In this document: piece after piece, positions 34,518 to 46,009 of the stretch
Layout of the letters: the number at the start of each line of letters is the position of its first letter
Numbering within the stretch: the stretch's first letter is position 1
Assembly: GCA_021234155.1 (NCBI GenBank)
Contig: JAJEKV010000064.1
Location: forward strand, 6,450,001-6,514,000
DNA: 64,000 bases
Reading direction: 5' to 3'
Source of the DNA: Isoetes taiwanensis
Taxonomy: Eukaryota; Streptophyta; Lycopodiopsida; Isoetales; Isoetaceae
The notes under the pieces: model-generated
What the model was told of the DNA's origin: nothing
The model's input: the letters and a program-made list of their open reading frames with translations, nothing else
The model's database searches: none
Program-made: the position numbers and the translations under genes

Positions 34518-35071
34518 TTGATAGGCTGGTTTTTCACTCAGGTGATGCACATACAGGCAGAGGGCATCCTTTCGACACATCGAGTTGGAGCAGCACGACC
34601 CGACCACCCCCGACATCTGCTAGTCCGTTTTTGGGATGGCTTGTCCAGACTGCACATCCTACGGCATAGCAATCATTTGAAAGGAACTACCTTCTCCGTC
34701 CAAGAAGACCTCACCCCCACATAGCTCTGCAGACGAAAGGAAGAATTATGCCGGGTCTGCGAGGCTCGCCTGCAGCGGAAGTGGGCCGTATATAGAGGAG
34801 GCCAAGCTATCATCCGGGATCACTGGCCACTTGACCCATGGATAGTTTTTGTCGTTTTATTGGCTCTGCTGTTATTTGATATGGGGCATAGCCCTCGAGT
34901 CCTGTTTGGGCCTATACCCGCTTGTTTTGTTCTCGGTATTGAGACTTGTTAGGGGGCACAGTCCCCGAGTTTTGTTAGGGCTCATGCTCTCTTTTTCTGT
35001 TCTGGTCCCATAACCCGATTGGGTTCTCGTGGACGTTAAAAAATCTTATCTTATCTTATCTTATCTTATGT
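34518..35071 (+). mobile_element. LINE fragment with L1 ORF1-like domain directly joined to a LINE 3' end
   Basis: The plus strand reads HPRHLLVRFWDGLSRLHILR, then LKGTTFSVQEDLTPT, a stop, then RKEELCRVCEARLQRKWAVY. This resembles the RNA-binding and C-terminal domains of L1 ORF1 proteins, which coat LINE RNA. About 200 bp later comes the 3' end GGTCCCATAACCCGATTGGG, GTGGACGTTAAAAA and a (TCTTA)n tail. No ORF2 lies between. The 3' end is shared with the ORF2-type fragment at 8216-8390 (minus). The in-frame stop shows it is dead. Confidence 0.6.
35044..35069 (+). repeat. (TCTTA)n microsatellite, LINE tail
   Basis: About five copies of the pentamer directly after the LINE 3' end. Confidence 0.9.
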
Positions 35072-35079
35072 TATCTATT

Positions 35080-36600
35080 AACTCTAATCACTCACTCAAC
35101 TCTAATCACTTAAAAAAAAAAATCGAAAATATATGGTCCACTGGATCAAACCATACACATGACAACAAAAAATATGAGCTGTACACATGGCAAAATAGAT
35201 AGCTTAAAACAGAAGGCATTATAGAAGCCACCCAAATGGCAAAGTACATAGCATCGAAGTGCCAAGATACATACTCTGACATCATGCCAGAAGAAATGCA
35301 TGTGGCAAAAACGTATGTATACAACTTTTTAACATAAAAACAAAAACATATGCACATCTAAAACACAAATTCAGCACTCAAGCATGCATGGTGCATGGAT
35401 GCGCCATGCAAGCTACTCCAAGCGACGGATCCTGGAGGTGAGCATAGCACGCACACAATTGACTTCAGCATGGAAGACTCTTCTATCTCTCTCCGTCACG
35501 TGCAACACATCAAGTGTGTTTGTGAGCGCCATGATCATAGCATGCACAATATGCCATGTGTGCCTCTTCAACCATTCAACATCCAAGAACACAGAATGAG
35601 CCATGTCTGCCTGCTTCACATTCACAACTATAAGAACAGATGACATGGTTAGACAACAAGAACAGAAAGCATACACAGTAAAACAAGAACAGAAAGCATA
35701 CGTAATAAAACCATCGTTGCACAGTAGCCACACCTAATTGTGTTGCTATGGAAGAGAGCATTGCATGACTCTCAATTGGCTGTGAAACCTCAGAACAATA
35801 ACACCACTGTTCTTAACACATACTTCAATATTTTCTATCATCACACTGCATATTATTTGTCCTTAAAAGGTTTCTATTTCTTATATAAGGACATGAATCC
35901 TTATTCTTTCGGATCAAGTTCTCAAACAATGGATCCATAAGACCTGCACCCTAGCCTAACACAAACCATCGCTATGCCATAATCCAGATCCAGTGTGTTT
36001 CTCGCCTTTGTTCAACAGTCGTATCAATTCATGGCAAGTCCTAAATTCTGAAAACACAAGCTCTAAAACGTACCGTGTTTGCATTGCTGCTGGTTGCAGA
36101 AGAATGGGCAGAAGACGCCATCACCAACACAAGTAGGTATCAACATAAAAATCCTGTTATCAGCAGATTGGGAGCCGAATTTGGAAAGAAGGTCCCTTCC
36201 GACACCACGTAGCAGACTAGGGCGACTCAGGCAATCTGCTGCCCACACCGCTTGGCAAACCAGAGAGAATTTCAGAAATCAGATGTCCACATGCGTTCAC
36301 CTCCCTCCAATCTCGGCTCCGCTCACTAAAAATCCAACGGACAGCAGCATTTTGCAAAAAAAAGCAACCACCCGAACGCCCTAAATTGTCATTGGGAAAC
36401 TAATTGACCCATTGAAAGTTACATTGGGGTAAAGGCAAGAAAAATCTGAGGTCCTTGATCTGGCACAATGTAGGGACTATTCTGTCCATCAATGGCCCGC
36501 AATAAAAAGATGAAAACATCCCATAAAACAATATATTTAAAGAATCGGACCAGAAAATAATATCTTGGGTACAAAAGGAAAGGCCACAAAAACATCGTCA
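35080..36600. other. Non-coding interval upstream of the MEE59-like gene
   Basis: No supported coding sequence. A short direct repeat of ACAAGAACAGAAAGCATA lies at 35645-35702. The last few hundred bases presumably include the promoter of the gene starting at 36650, but no clear TATA box was identified. Confidence 0.5.
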
Positions 36601-36649
36601 TTCTTAGATAACTCTAGATCTAGGAAGAGCAAGGGCGGAGGGCAGAGAA

Positions 36650-37423
36650 ATGTCGAAGCCAAGCCGGAGCGATGAAATTGAGCCGGAGATAGTGAGGCAA
36701 CGGATTAGCGAGCAAGTTCAGGAGTATTTTGATGTTCATGCGCCTCACAGGCCCCCAAAACCTTCCCGCAGCGAACCTTCTTCTCAAAATATGGAGTGGC
36801 CCTCTCAATCCGACATCCCCGAACATGCTAAACTGCGCGAACTTGAGGCCTCCCCTCTGGTATTTTCTTATCCCCTTTGTATCTTTTCTTTCTTCCCTTA
36901 ATCTCTCAACCTTTCTGCAGATTTTACACACTGACGGAGGGATTGTTAACGGAGATGACTCTGTGGAGACCGATTATTATAAAGATTTGGCTATGGTGGA
37001 ATTAGGGCAACATCACACTGTGAGGGATTACGGATCCTAGTGTTTTTATTTAGAATAAATGTCCAAACGTATAGACAGGGCAAATCCTAAAACCTCTGTT
37101 TCCCCAGATGTAAGAGATCAGTTCTTGATTCATGCTTTCTTTTTGCTTGTTTTATGGCAGACTGGAACCGGCTTCATCAAAGTGGAAGAGTCTGGTAATT
37201 CTGCTTTTCATCTAAAGGAAGATGATTTGAACAGCTGTTTTAATGCAGTGCACAATAAGTGCAACCCTGCCACAAACGATTGGCAACCATCCCCTACTCT
37301 GGTAAGCTTTTTTTTTATGTGCACATGTTTGGCTAATGTGGCTTGCATATAATTTTGACGAGGGATCTCCTTCTACTTCAGGTTTTTCCTCATTCAGACA
37401 AGCCTTCAAGAAGTGATCCTTAA
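36650..37423 (+). CDS. MEE59-like: MEE59-like (maternal effect embryo arrest 59) protein, four exons, apparently intact
   Basis: The exons are 36650-36859, 36921-37019, 37161-37301 and 37382-37423. All three introns are phase 0 with GT..AG ends (CTG|GTATTT..TGCAG; ACT|GTGAGG..GGCAG; CTG|GTAAGC..TTCAG). Together they give 163 codons with no stop. The protein starts MSKPSRSDEIEPEIVRQRI, contains VETDYYKDL and QHHTTGTGFIKVE across the second intron, then NPATNDWQP, and ends SDKPSRSDP. These blocks and the length (around 170 residues) are those I know from the small plant-specific MEE59 family. In Arabidopsis, loss of MEE59 arrests embryos; its biochemical role is unknown. No signal peptide or membrane segment is present. 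It is the only gene in the window with clean splice sites and an unbroken frame from a host family, so it is probably expressed. Confidence 0.87.
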
Positions 37424-37429
37424 TAGCAC

Positions 37430-38570
37430 CCCTACTCATACAATAATAAACCTTAGCTTCACTGAAATGCATTTGGGAATTATTCAAACAGTTATAACAT
37501 AGATTCCTCTTTATGAATATTTACAATGCTTACTTGTTACTATAAGGGTCATTAGAGGTTGGGCAACCTTCAATCCCAACTAGGTTTGTTGTAAGTGCAA
37601 TATACCTTGCATATCAAGCAGTCCAATTGTGGCTGTACGAACAAATCGGAATTTGCATGTTTTTGGACTGGTTCAATTAGGGATAAATCTTTAAACTACA
37701 CATTGATAAGCAACTTCAACTGTTGTTTTTTTGCTTCAATGCAATTGGTGGGTTTTGCTCTAGCTATCAAGATAGGGTGTCCAATAAGAGAGGCTAGGCG
37801 GGACGAGAATTAAGTCCACATCGGTGATTCATTCAATAACAAGGTGGTGTGCACGAGAGGTTGCCCTCCGGTGGCCTGAGAGTGTGTTTTCAGGGATTCT
37901 GTTTCGTTATTTTGTGTTGGGTCTTGTTTGTTTTGTGTGAAGTCGTGTAAACGATATGATCGCACGCAAATTGTCATTTTCTTAGCTCAAGAAGGTGCTC
38001 ATTGTCTATTTGGACTCGAACATTTTGTTCATAATATGAACCCTATGGTCATTACATCTTGTAATTGTATTGAATCGGGCATTCTGTCAGTAAAGGCACT
38101 AATAATGCCGCCACACTTGGCGGTGCACTTGTGGCTCCAGACTTGGCGGTGCACGGGCCTGCTTGCTTGGAGCCTTTACTGGGCGAAATGATCCTCCCAA
38201 GGGCAATTACCATGTCGCTGTAGTCATATAGTCATATGTTGCTCCAAAAACATATGTTTTCATTGTCTTATAAATCAGAATCGTCTCTATTTCATGCTCT
38301 TCCATATTGGCCATGAATTTGATATATGAATATGGTTTCGTATTAGTATTGTTGAAAGATCTACTTGCAAAGCATCGCTGCATGCACAATGTTTGACAGT
38401 GAACAAAGTATGCAAGTCAAACTTCTCACGTATAATAGTCAAACAATTGTGTTTCTTTCAATTAGCCTTCCAGAGAGGCTGGAAGGTTCCAGAGAGGCTG
38501 AATAGCATGAATATAAGTACATATATACAAACTATATTAGTGGTGTTCATCAATGCTGCAATAAGTTAGA
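37430..38570. other. No gene seen
   Basis: Downstream flank of the MEE59-like gene. AT-rich and without coding signal. Small direct repeats occur at 38108-38155 (CACTTGGCGGTGCAC) and 38470-38500 (AGAGAGGCTG). Confidence 0.45.
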
Positions 38571-38575
38571 CAGAT

Positions 38576-38625
38576 AGGGTTTTTAACGTCTATGGAGACT
38601 AAATTGGCCCAAATTGGCCATAGGC
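38576..38625 (-). mobile_element. Short LINE 3'-end remnant
   Basis: Read on minus: AGTCTCCATAGACGTTAAAA. This matches the 3' end of the LINE family at 8216-8260 and 35000-35045. Confidence 0.45.
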
Positions 38626-39109
38626 CATGCGTATACAATATGAGTGGATCCAGAGTCCACAACCTGTAGTAAAAGCATTACACGTGCAACAAAAGATTGC
38701 AAAGAAGCTATGTAGGGAATATATGATTTCATTTTCTTGGTTCAGGCTAAGAAAATTCTTCCTTCATTGTTGTTTGTTCCTTGTTTCTGAAGTGTCTTCC
38801 ATGTTAGATTATATGCAAGTATGTATATTCTATCTACACTTGATCTTTGAAATGGTTGGTTGGCTCGACCTACCCTGAATCTATTTCTTAGGTCCCATTT
38901 ATACAAGACTTTGCCATGTTTATTGCCGTGAAATAATAATCGTTTATTTAGACTAAACATAATGGTTTAAAAAGTTTGAGAAACAAGTAGAACACAAAAG
39001 ATAACAGAAGGAACTCCCCATTTTCATTAATACAACTGAATGTCCCATATTGCAAGGACTACTCAATACTCCCACACTCACGCACTTCAAGTCACAGAAA
39101 AACAGCATT

Positions 39110-39560
39110 TCATGGGTACAATCCTGCCCCAGCCATGCAATCCTGCAAGCAACAATGCCACAACCTATTTGTTCCGCAAATCCTGACCACAACAATTCAA
39201 CTGATTGAGACACGGAACCCTCGACCCCATAAACGGCCTAGACACGGGACCCTCGACCCCATAAACGGCCTAGAGCTTGTCGACCAACAAAAGAATGTCA
39301 ACCTGCCCTCACAATATCAAATTTGAGCAATCCTGCTTTCACGTCCTACCAATCCTGCCAAGACAATGCAAACTTCAAATGGCCCAAGTCCACCAGTCAC
39401 AAACCCAACAAGGCAATCCTGCCTTCAGCAACACAGAAGCCTTCTTCCGGTCATGCAATCCTGCATGAAAACAGAGATTCGACCAAGGCTGCCAAGATCA
39501 AAACCTCGACAGAAGCAATCCCCCCTCCTCGATCCCAGTGAAGGCAATCCTGCCAGTTCC
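39110..39560. repeat. Region with recurring CAATCCTGC motif and a 34-bp tandem duplication
   Basis: CAATCCTGC or a close variant occurs at least seven times at irregular spacing between 39119 and 39553. At 39210-39272 a 34-bp unit (GACACGGAACCCTCGACC...CGGCCTA) is duplicated in tandem. No coding signal. Confidence 0.6.
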
Positions 39561-39735
39561 AATGACACCTTCATGCCCTTCGCTGAACACTTGATCATCA
39601 CAAGTGGTCCAAGTTAGACAGAGACCTCTTTTATTCTTTTTTACAATGGTATATTGCTGAAAAGGGAAATCCTCTTCGCTTAAACAATCAAGGCATTGTA
39701 GTTGTAGGGGACATCACAATGGTACTAGAGCTTTG
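39560..39735 (+). mobile_element. 3' end of an LTR plus PBS, remnant related to the element at 9842-32913
   Basis: AATGACACCT..CACTTG.TCATCACAAGTGGTCC resembles 32758-32820 of the large 3' LTR. About 85 bp later GTAGGGGACATCACA is followed by ATGGTACTAGAGC, a mutated tRNA-Met PBS. It is a truncated LTR of the same or a sister family. Confidence 0.5.
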
Positions 39736-39875
39736 ATTTCAGTAGAGGCGGATCAAGCATTAGCCAAAATCCCTGCAAAATGAGGGCCTGGATGAACCTA
39801 GAAAGAATAATAAAATATCTAAGAAGATATTCTAACCAAGAGTCAATCCACACTCTTGATCATCCTAGGAAGGCT

Positions 39876-40198
39876 CTGGTATCATGATGCCATGATGAAG
39901 ATCGTGAAGAACTAAGCAAGAGAAAGAGAGATGCAAGAACTGAGATTCATTTCTATGGAAAGACGAGATACTTATATACATGAATTCTAACATCTCTATG
40001 CTAACAAACTAACAACTTCTTGGACTTTTATCACTCATTTGTCCATATGTAGCATACTTGTCACCAATCTACAACGATTAACCTTAGCTTATATACTCTA
40101 ATGCTAAACTGGCTATAAATTCTAATGGTGAACATCGTGACCCCATGTTGTACACCATGTTGTATAGACAGTCGGTTGGATCACTAAGCTATCTCACA
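39876..40198 (-). mobile_element. Probable solo or truncated LTR (Ty1/copia-like), antisense
   Basis: On the minus strand it starts TGTGAGATAGCTTAGTGATC (from 40198), has a TATA-like ATGTATATAAGTATCTC near 39980, and ends in CTTCATCATGGCATCATG followed by a damaged tRNA-Met PBS. The layout and ending resemble plant copia LTRs. No coding sequence is left. Confidence 0.5.
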
Positions 40199-40199
40199 A

Positions 40200-41860
40200 T
40201 CCACTATGACAGGAGCTGATAATACATTAGAAGATATGCAGCCATCAGTAAATGCTACTTGGCAGAAAATGTCTATAATAGAATATCAACTACAGGATGC
40301 GTGTAATTACACAGGCATGCAAAAGCAAGCCTTGCACTCACGGCTTTGTGCATATGAAACACAAGAAATGATTTGGTGCTACATTTGTACCAGGATCTTT
40401 AAGTTCATCACTTTATATGTTTAAGATTCAGGTGACATTTAACTAACAAAGTAGAACAAGTGGCATCTTTCTCATGAAATCCCTTCTCTCCCACTTCAGC
40501 ACCATTCCACTGTAGACCAGCTACAAAATAACTTGCGGGCACTCAATTGCACACACGAAGTGTCTCTTGAGCATTCGTTGTTTAAAGTTTAAAGGAGACA
40601 CCATCTGACTCTCAGTTTTTTATGCAAACACATTTGCAATGTAAACTTATAAAAACTGCAATGTTTCTGTAGTAATATGGAAACCACAATGCATGCATCC
40701 TACAATCATTTTACGCATATGGAAACCACAATGCATACATCTTCTTTTTGCCATAACCTGACCTTTGGACTTTGAAGAAAACTGGTGATTATATTGACCT
40801 GTGACTCCAAATGTTGTTGGGCGAAAAAATACATGTCACTTCCACATTAGGAAAAATATTAAGAGAAACTAGGACCAAGAAAATAATTTTCGACAAGCAC
40901 AGAGCAACCAGGTAACGTGTTCCTCAGACACAACCATATGGTGGTACCAATGCCTGGCTCCTTATGCATGTTTTATGACAATCAATAAATGCTTAGCATA
41001 CATGCCTACTGGTTTATAACCTGTTGTATTATGCGTTAGAGGAAAAAAGAAGATCAATGATATCCATTACACATTTTAGTTAGCCTCCAGCATATAATCA
41101 TGTATGCACTCCTTCATTGTGATAACTACTAACCTTCAACTCTCCGGAACCAGCATCCCCTGTATCACTGCCACTGCCAACCAACTGCAACCCCCGTATG
41201 TGGGCCAAGCTGTAATTGAACCTGGAAGAAGCATTAAATGTAATGGCTTTTCTCATTGCAGGAACATGAACCAGATATTTACCTGCTTTGATCCTAATAG
41301 ACAAGTTCTCTGACTAGACAAGTTCTCTATCCAGGAAGGATCATCTGTGAAGATCCAGTTCAACTTGCATCAAACCTAGAAGCTTGATCCTACGACATCA
41401 AACTTCATGCCGGTTAGGCGGTTAGAACAGCCCCCACCGGCAACACGGCTAACCGCCAGTTTACTGGCAACAGCCAGTTTGGAGCAGGTTTTGGCATATT
41501 CTAGGCATATGCTGCCTGGAATATGCCAAAAACCCATATGAGCAAGAGTTTGCCCCCTTAGGGGCAACCCAAAAAGAGTGAAAACAACCAAAAGATAGGA
41601 TAAACGTTGCAGAAGGCAAAGTAACTATGAGTAAATGTAGATGCTTCTAGATGACATGGATTGATCCTTATTCAATAGAGTAATTCTAGGGTTCGTCTGA
41701 TTATCCATTATGGGGGGTGGCAAGATCAATGATTTGTCTATCTTACCAGTAGGCTATACCAACTTAGACTAAAAAGACATGTTAGTGTTTGCACAACAAT
41801 TGTATATTTTATAGCATCTTCTATGTCTTCTTGTTTATAGTGTAATGACTTGTATATAAT
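40200..41860. other. No gene seen
   Basis: AT-rich. One tandem duplication of TATGGAAACCACAATGCAT lies at 40676-40740. No coding sequence could be supported. Confidence 0.45.
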
Positions 41861-41868
41861 GTTTCCCT

Positions 41869-42012
41869 TGCCTCAAAACCTACAAGTTAAGGTCATTTCC
41901 ATTTAAAAAAAGGAACTAAAAGGACGTTTGATTGTTTCTCTTTAACTGCCTCAAAGCCTCCAAGTTAAGGTCCTTGCCATTTAAAAACAGGAACTAAAAT
42001 GACGTTTGATTA
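41869..42012. repeat. Direct duplication, ~66-bp unit
   Basis: Units at 41869-41934 and 41947-42012 share TACAAGTTAAGGTC-like, CCATTTAAAAA and GACGTTTGATT words, with several mismatches. Confidence 0.8.
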
Positions 42013-42260
42013 CTTTACACAAAGTTTAGAACATACATGCTACAATTAATAAATGTGTTTAGTACAACAAAAGTATCTTATACCCTTTGGTAGTCGTTCA
42101 AAAGAAATTATAAAGCTACAAATCAACCTAAGAAGAGTACAATATTCGTTACATAGTTCGCAAACATCAAATGCTATTGTGGTAGCTTATCAAAATAGAT
42201 AGACCAACGTGGTAGATTTTTTAAATTTATTCGCAACTTGAAAGTGGCTTGAAAAGTCCT

Positions 42261-42380
42261 TAAACGTGCTTAGTCAGAAGAAAAGGATCTGATAGTTTAT
42301 TGTTGTATTTAAGAGAGCTCATCTTTATAGAGTCTTTTGGACAAACCTGCAAACAATATACTTATGTAGCAAACTATGCT
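42261..42380. repeat. 120-bp dispersed repeat, copy 1
   Basis: Shares AAAAGGATCTGATAGTTTAT and TCTTTTGGACAA-containing sequence with 56738-56856. It lies immediately upstream of the first transposase. Confidence 0.85.
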
Positions 42381-44170
42381 GCTTAGCAAAATCATCAAGT
42401 CACATGTGGAGGTCACTTGTATGTTCCAAAGACATTCGGCTGACGAATGGTATAATCATAAATGCATGATGCTTAAATGCAGTAATTATGGCCCATCTAA
42501 CATACCAAAGTGTCCTAAAGAATTAAACAGGGCTGCAGGGCATTATGTGGAGTGGAAAATATTTGATAGGATGGGTGATTACATTACTTGTTCTCTTATG
42601 TGTGAAAAATTAAGCATTGTCATTTTTTCAGGCACTTGAAACATCAAAAGAACCTGATCGTAGTGGTGGGACGATTGTAGTACCTAAACCAATCGTGAAG
42701 TTGGTATAAGACCAATTCAACAGCAGAAGTTTTGGCATATGCCAAAGCTGTTGTAACAGAATTCATTCCCCATAATTATGAAGCTAGGTGGCACGCTAAA
42801 CAATTAAGAGAATGCCTTGGAAATTTTCCTGAAGACATAGTAGTTTCAGTTATTGACTTTGCTGAAAACTACACCTTCAAGGTTCAAGATACAACAGGAA
42901 ATCCAAAGCTTACATTGGAGAAATGATCAGTGTACAATACTCGTCCACATCACTTATAGACATGCAAGCTCAGCAGAGGTTGAGGAGTCAACACTTAGCA
43001 AAAGTGATAAGAATATCATCAAGGAGACACGCTTTTACATTTCGGGTGATAGGGATCATGACACCTTATTTGTTCAACACTGTCTAAACAAGCATGCTAA
43101 ATACTTGATTAGCAAAGGGTTAAATACAGCAGCCATGTGATGCAGTCTGATGGATGTTCCCATCAATTCAAGGGTGCAAGAACCTTCTACTTCCTTGATA
43201 GATTTTATAAGAGCATGGGCATTCCAATTCAATGGAATTATTTTGCATTCTATCATGGAAAAGGTAATTTTCAGTGTTTAAATATATTAATTTGCTAAAA
43301 CTGATGAACATTTAATTTAGGTGGACATGAGGGGGCAGGGGCTGTTCTGAAGAGAGCACTTACACATGAGATGTTGAAGAGGAATTCCAAACCATTAAGA
43401 AATGCACATGATGTTGTTCGATTTTGCATTGAACACTTTAAGGATTCTGACAAATATAGGTAGTGCTTTAACACTGCTGTTAATCTCAACATTACTGAGT
43501 TCTTAAAGTTGTCTTTGTTTTTAGATACTTTTGGGAGATAAAGATTGATGAAGTAAACAGAGTTGAGCAGTTTGATTGTGCTACATTATCAGGGTCCAAA
43601 AAATTTCATAGCAATCAGGCTAGTCAACTCTAAGTATGCTACTCAAGTTGCCCATATGAACTACCCATGTTTTTGCCACAACTGTTGGGTGGGTAAGTAC
43701 AGTAAGTGTGTAAACAAGGATAGAATAGGTACTTGGATTTTTTCTGAATTAAAACCAGAGATTCAGGATGATTCAGCATTTGTGGATGGGCCAGTCTATG
43801 AAGAGGATGCAGAATGGAAGTATGGAAGTCTGACATCATAGATGTAGGTAAAAACTTTGCAATGGTTGCTCCAACAAATAATAAGGAGAAGGTTGACTTT
43901 CGTATATTGAAATGTATTGTTCCTAAGCATGTTGTTGAGGGCCTACAAAGATCCTTGGGACCAAAATTTTGGGAGGAGGGAGGTGGTTGTAACAGGAAAA
44001 TTTTATAAATTGGTGGAAGGCAGCAGGTATGAACTACGTCAATATGAGCCGGACTACAGTGTTTACAACCACTTAGTTGTGTCGTGCAATTTTGACATGA
44101 AAGATATAGGATGTAATATGTTTCAATTGGAGAATGATATCCGTGAAATCATACTTGAAAGTTTGTAGAC
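42376..44170 (+). pseudogene. DDE-like transposase of an unassigned superfamily, copy 1
   Basis: Coding-like blocks occur in order. A Cys-rich block (HKCMMLKCSNYG, 42450) comes first. RWHAKQLRECLGNFPEDIVV then leads into the first acidic motif IDFAENYTF (42850). QCTILVHITYRH and ISGDRDHDTLFVQHCL follow, then the second acidic motif SDGCSHQFKGA (43145) and FYHGKG, an apparent intron, and HEGAGAVLKRAL (43325-43360). A Cys cluster YPCFCHNCWVGKYSKCVN (43655-43715) and KFYKLVEGSRYELRQYEPD (44000-44050) complete it. The same order is found at 57.05-60.26 kb. Asp, Asp and Glu in these blocks could form a DDE catalytic site; that is inference from spacing. Stops and frame changes (after 42902, 43137, 44166) suggest decay, though some may be introns. 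I cannot name the superfamily. Confidence 0.65.
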
Positions 44171-44214
44171 TCATTCACATATACTAACCCAATGTGATGT
44201 TGCTAGCAGCAATC

Positions 44215-44330
44215 CAACAGCAGGCAAGTCAACATTGAGATCAGAAGGCAAGTCAACAGACAAGTCAACAGGCAAGTCTGCAGGAAAGTCAGCAGGTAAG
44301 CCTATAGGGAAGTCAGAGGTAAGTCTGTAG
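44215..44330 (+). repeat. GKS(A/T) codon repeat
   Basis: The plus strand reads AGKSTLRSEGKSTDKSTGKS and further GKSA units, about eight in all, encoded by imperfect GGCAAGTCAACA repeats. It lies just after the transposase and may be its basic C-terminal tail in another frame, or an intron-separated exon. Confidence 0.55.
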
Positions 44331-44595
44331 GGAAGTCAGCAAAATCAACAGCCAACCATTGACCATTATTTGAAGTATTCAACCATTGACCATATACGTA
44401 TATTTTGTTACATTTCATACAAGTTATTATTATATACTATAGTAGCATTTAAAGTAAGTCAGATATATTAAAGGTAGATACAAAATTTCTTTGGATGATG
44501 ATATCAGCAGCTATTTCTAGGCAAAAAATATATATTGTTTTCAAAAGTTAGTTTCAACAGTTTAGCAGGAGAGTTTGATATCAGATTAAATATTT

Positions 44596-45991
44596 TTTTC
44601 TGGCTTAAACATGTCCTTCAGGTAGGATTCAATCAGCGTCATGTCGTTCTCATCTTCATTGTCAGGAGATGATGCAAGATCAACGGTATCTTCTTGTGCA
44701 TTTGGGACTGCTGTAATTTGAAAGGACCACAAAATCAGAGGTGCAAAACATAAGAAACACATTCTCTAAAGGATTCAATGTACTACCTTGCAAGTCCAAC
44801 ATCAAATTCTTGGCTGCACTACTTGGCCAAATGTAGTGCTTAATATTTTTTTCTAGTTTCACAAAAAATTTCAACTATCAAATACGTCAAACAAGTAATC
44901 CAACATCCAAAATACCTTTTGATTTGCTGCTCATTGGACTGCCAAAATCTTCTTCATCAACATCCCCACACCATCCCTCAATTACCAGATCCTTGTTTAT
45001 GTCACTCACAACTGCATATTAAAACAAAATAAATAAAAGTGAACAAGAACATACAAAAACATAATAGAGCAAGGATATGAATACCTTTCATCACATGGCA
45101 CACATATGACTTTGGATTGTTTTCACTTCAGCACCATTTGCATCTGCAAAAACAAAATACAACAATTAAAACATGAAGTTTGTGCTGAATTTAAGCACAA
45201 AACTTACCCTCAGCAACCTCCTTTGACTGTTGTTTCTTCTTGGCACCCCTTGTAACCCGCTTCCTTAATTTCCTTTCAGGAACACCACCAGGTTCTGAGG
45301 AAGGGCTATCAGATGTTTCACGTACCCCATGTTTCCTTTTGTAAGCCTTGCCTGACTTTGGCTCCTCTCCAAATTCTTCAGTCTCCTCTCCAGAGTCTTC
45401 AAGAGCATCCAAGTCAGGAGCACTCTGTTCAGCTACATGGCCGAGCTCAAGTAGCAGTGCATGTGGTACTGATTCATCACACCCTGCAACTACACAGTGC
45501 ATGCTAACCAGTACAATACTAAAGCATGCTAGATGCCACTTGTGATTACACTTGACCTTCACAAGCATGTTGTACTCATCACTAAATTCTAGACCACATA
45601 GATCACATGATTCAGAACTTGAACAAACAGGGAAGTTATAAATACCGATACTGATGTGCATGTCCTGTAATTTCTTGTTGTTCTTCAAAACAGAAACTTG
45701 AATGGCCTTAGAATGTCATGACTCAATGCTTACCTCATAAGCTTTTATATCACGTTTAAGCATTAAGATTTCATCAATGACCTTATTGTACCTTTCTTTT
45801 CCCATGCTTTGAAGCATCTCTTGTAGAAGTTTCCTCAGCAGGTCTTCTTCACTCTTGAAAATTGCTGCTTGCTTTTGGTACTCAGCATCATCTGCAAAAT
45901 CCCTTTGCAAATCACACCTCAGCTTGTACTCCTCTATGGCATCTGCTAGTGGGCTGCAGTGAAGTTCAGAAAAGGAGAGACTTCCTTCCAT
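44596..45991 (-). CDS. RING-like zinc-finger / coiled-coil protein gene, multi-exon, possibly broken
   Basis: The start at 45991 (MEGSLSFSELHCSPLADAIE) opens a Glu/Lys/Leu-rich helical region. In the same frame, past one TGA at 45716, a zinc-finger block reads CDLCGLEF, then CNHKWHLACF, then C and GCDE (45500-45610), a RING/PHD-like pattern. An acidic region and a basic KRKHGV...RKLRKRVTRGAKKKQQ nuclear-localisation-like tail follow. A GTAAGT donor lies at 45208. Downstream exon-like pieces lie at about 45080-45142, 44912-45010 (VSDINKDLVIEGWCGDVDEE) and 44596-44712 (ending KDMFKPEKNI and a stop). Between GTAAGC and CTAAG around the TGA are 27 bases, a multiple of three. Removing them would keep the frame, but that is very short for an intron. 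The function is not recognised. It sits tail-to-tail with the transposase, so it may be an accessory gene of the same element. Confidence 0.5.
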
Positions 45992-46009
45992 CCTTAAGCC
46001 TCTTCTTTG

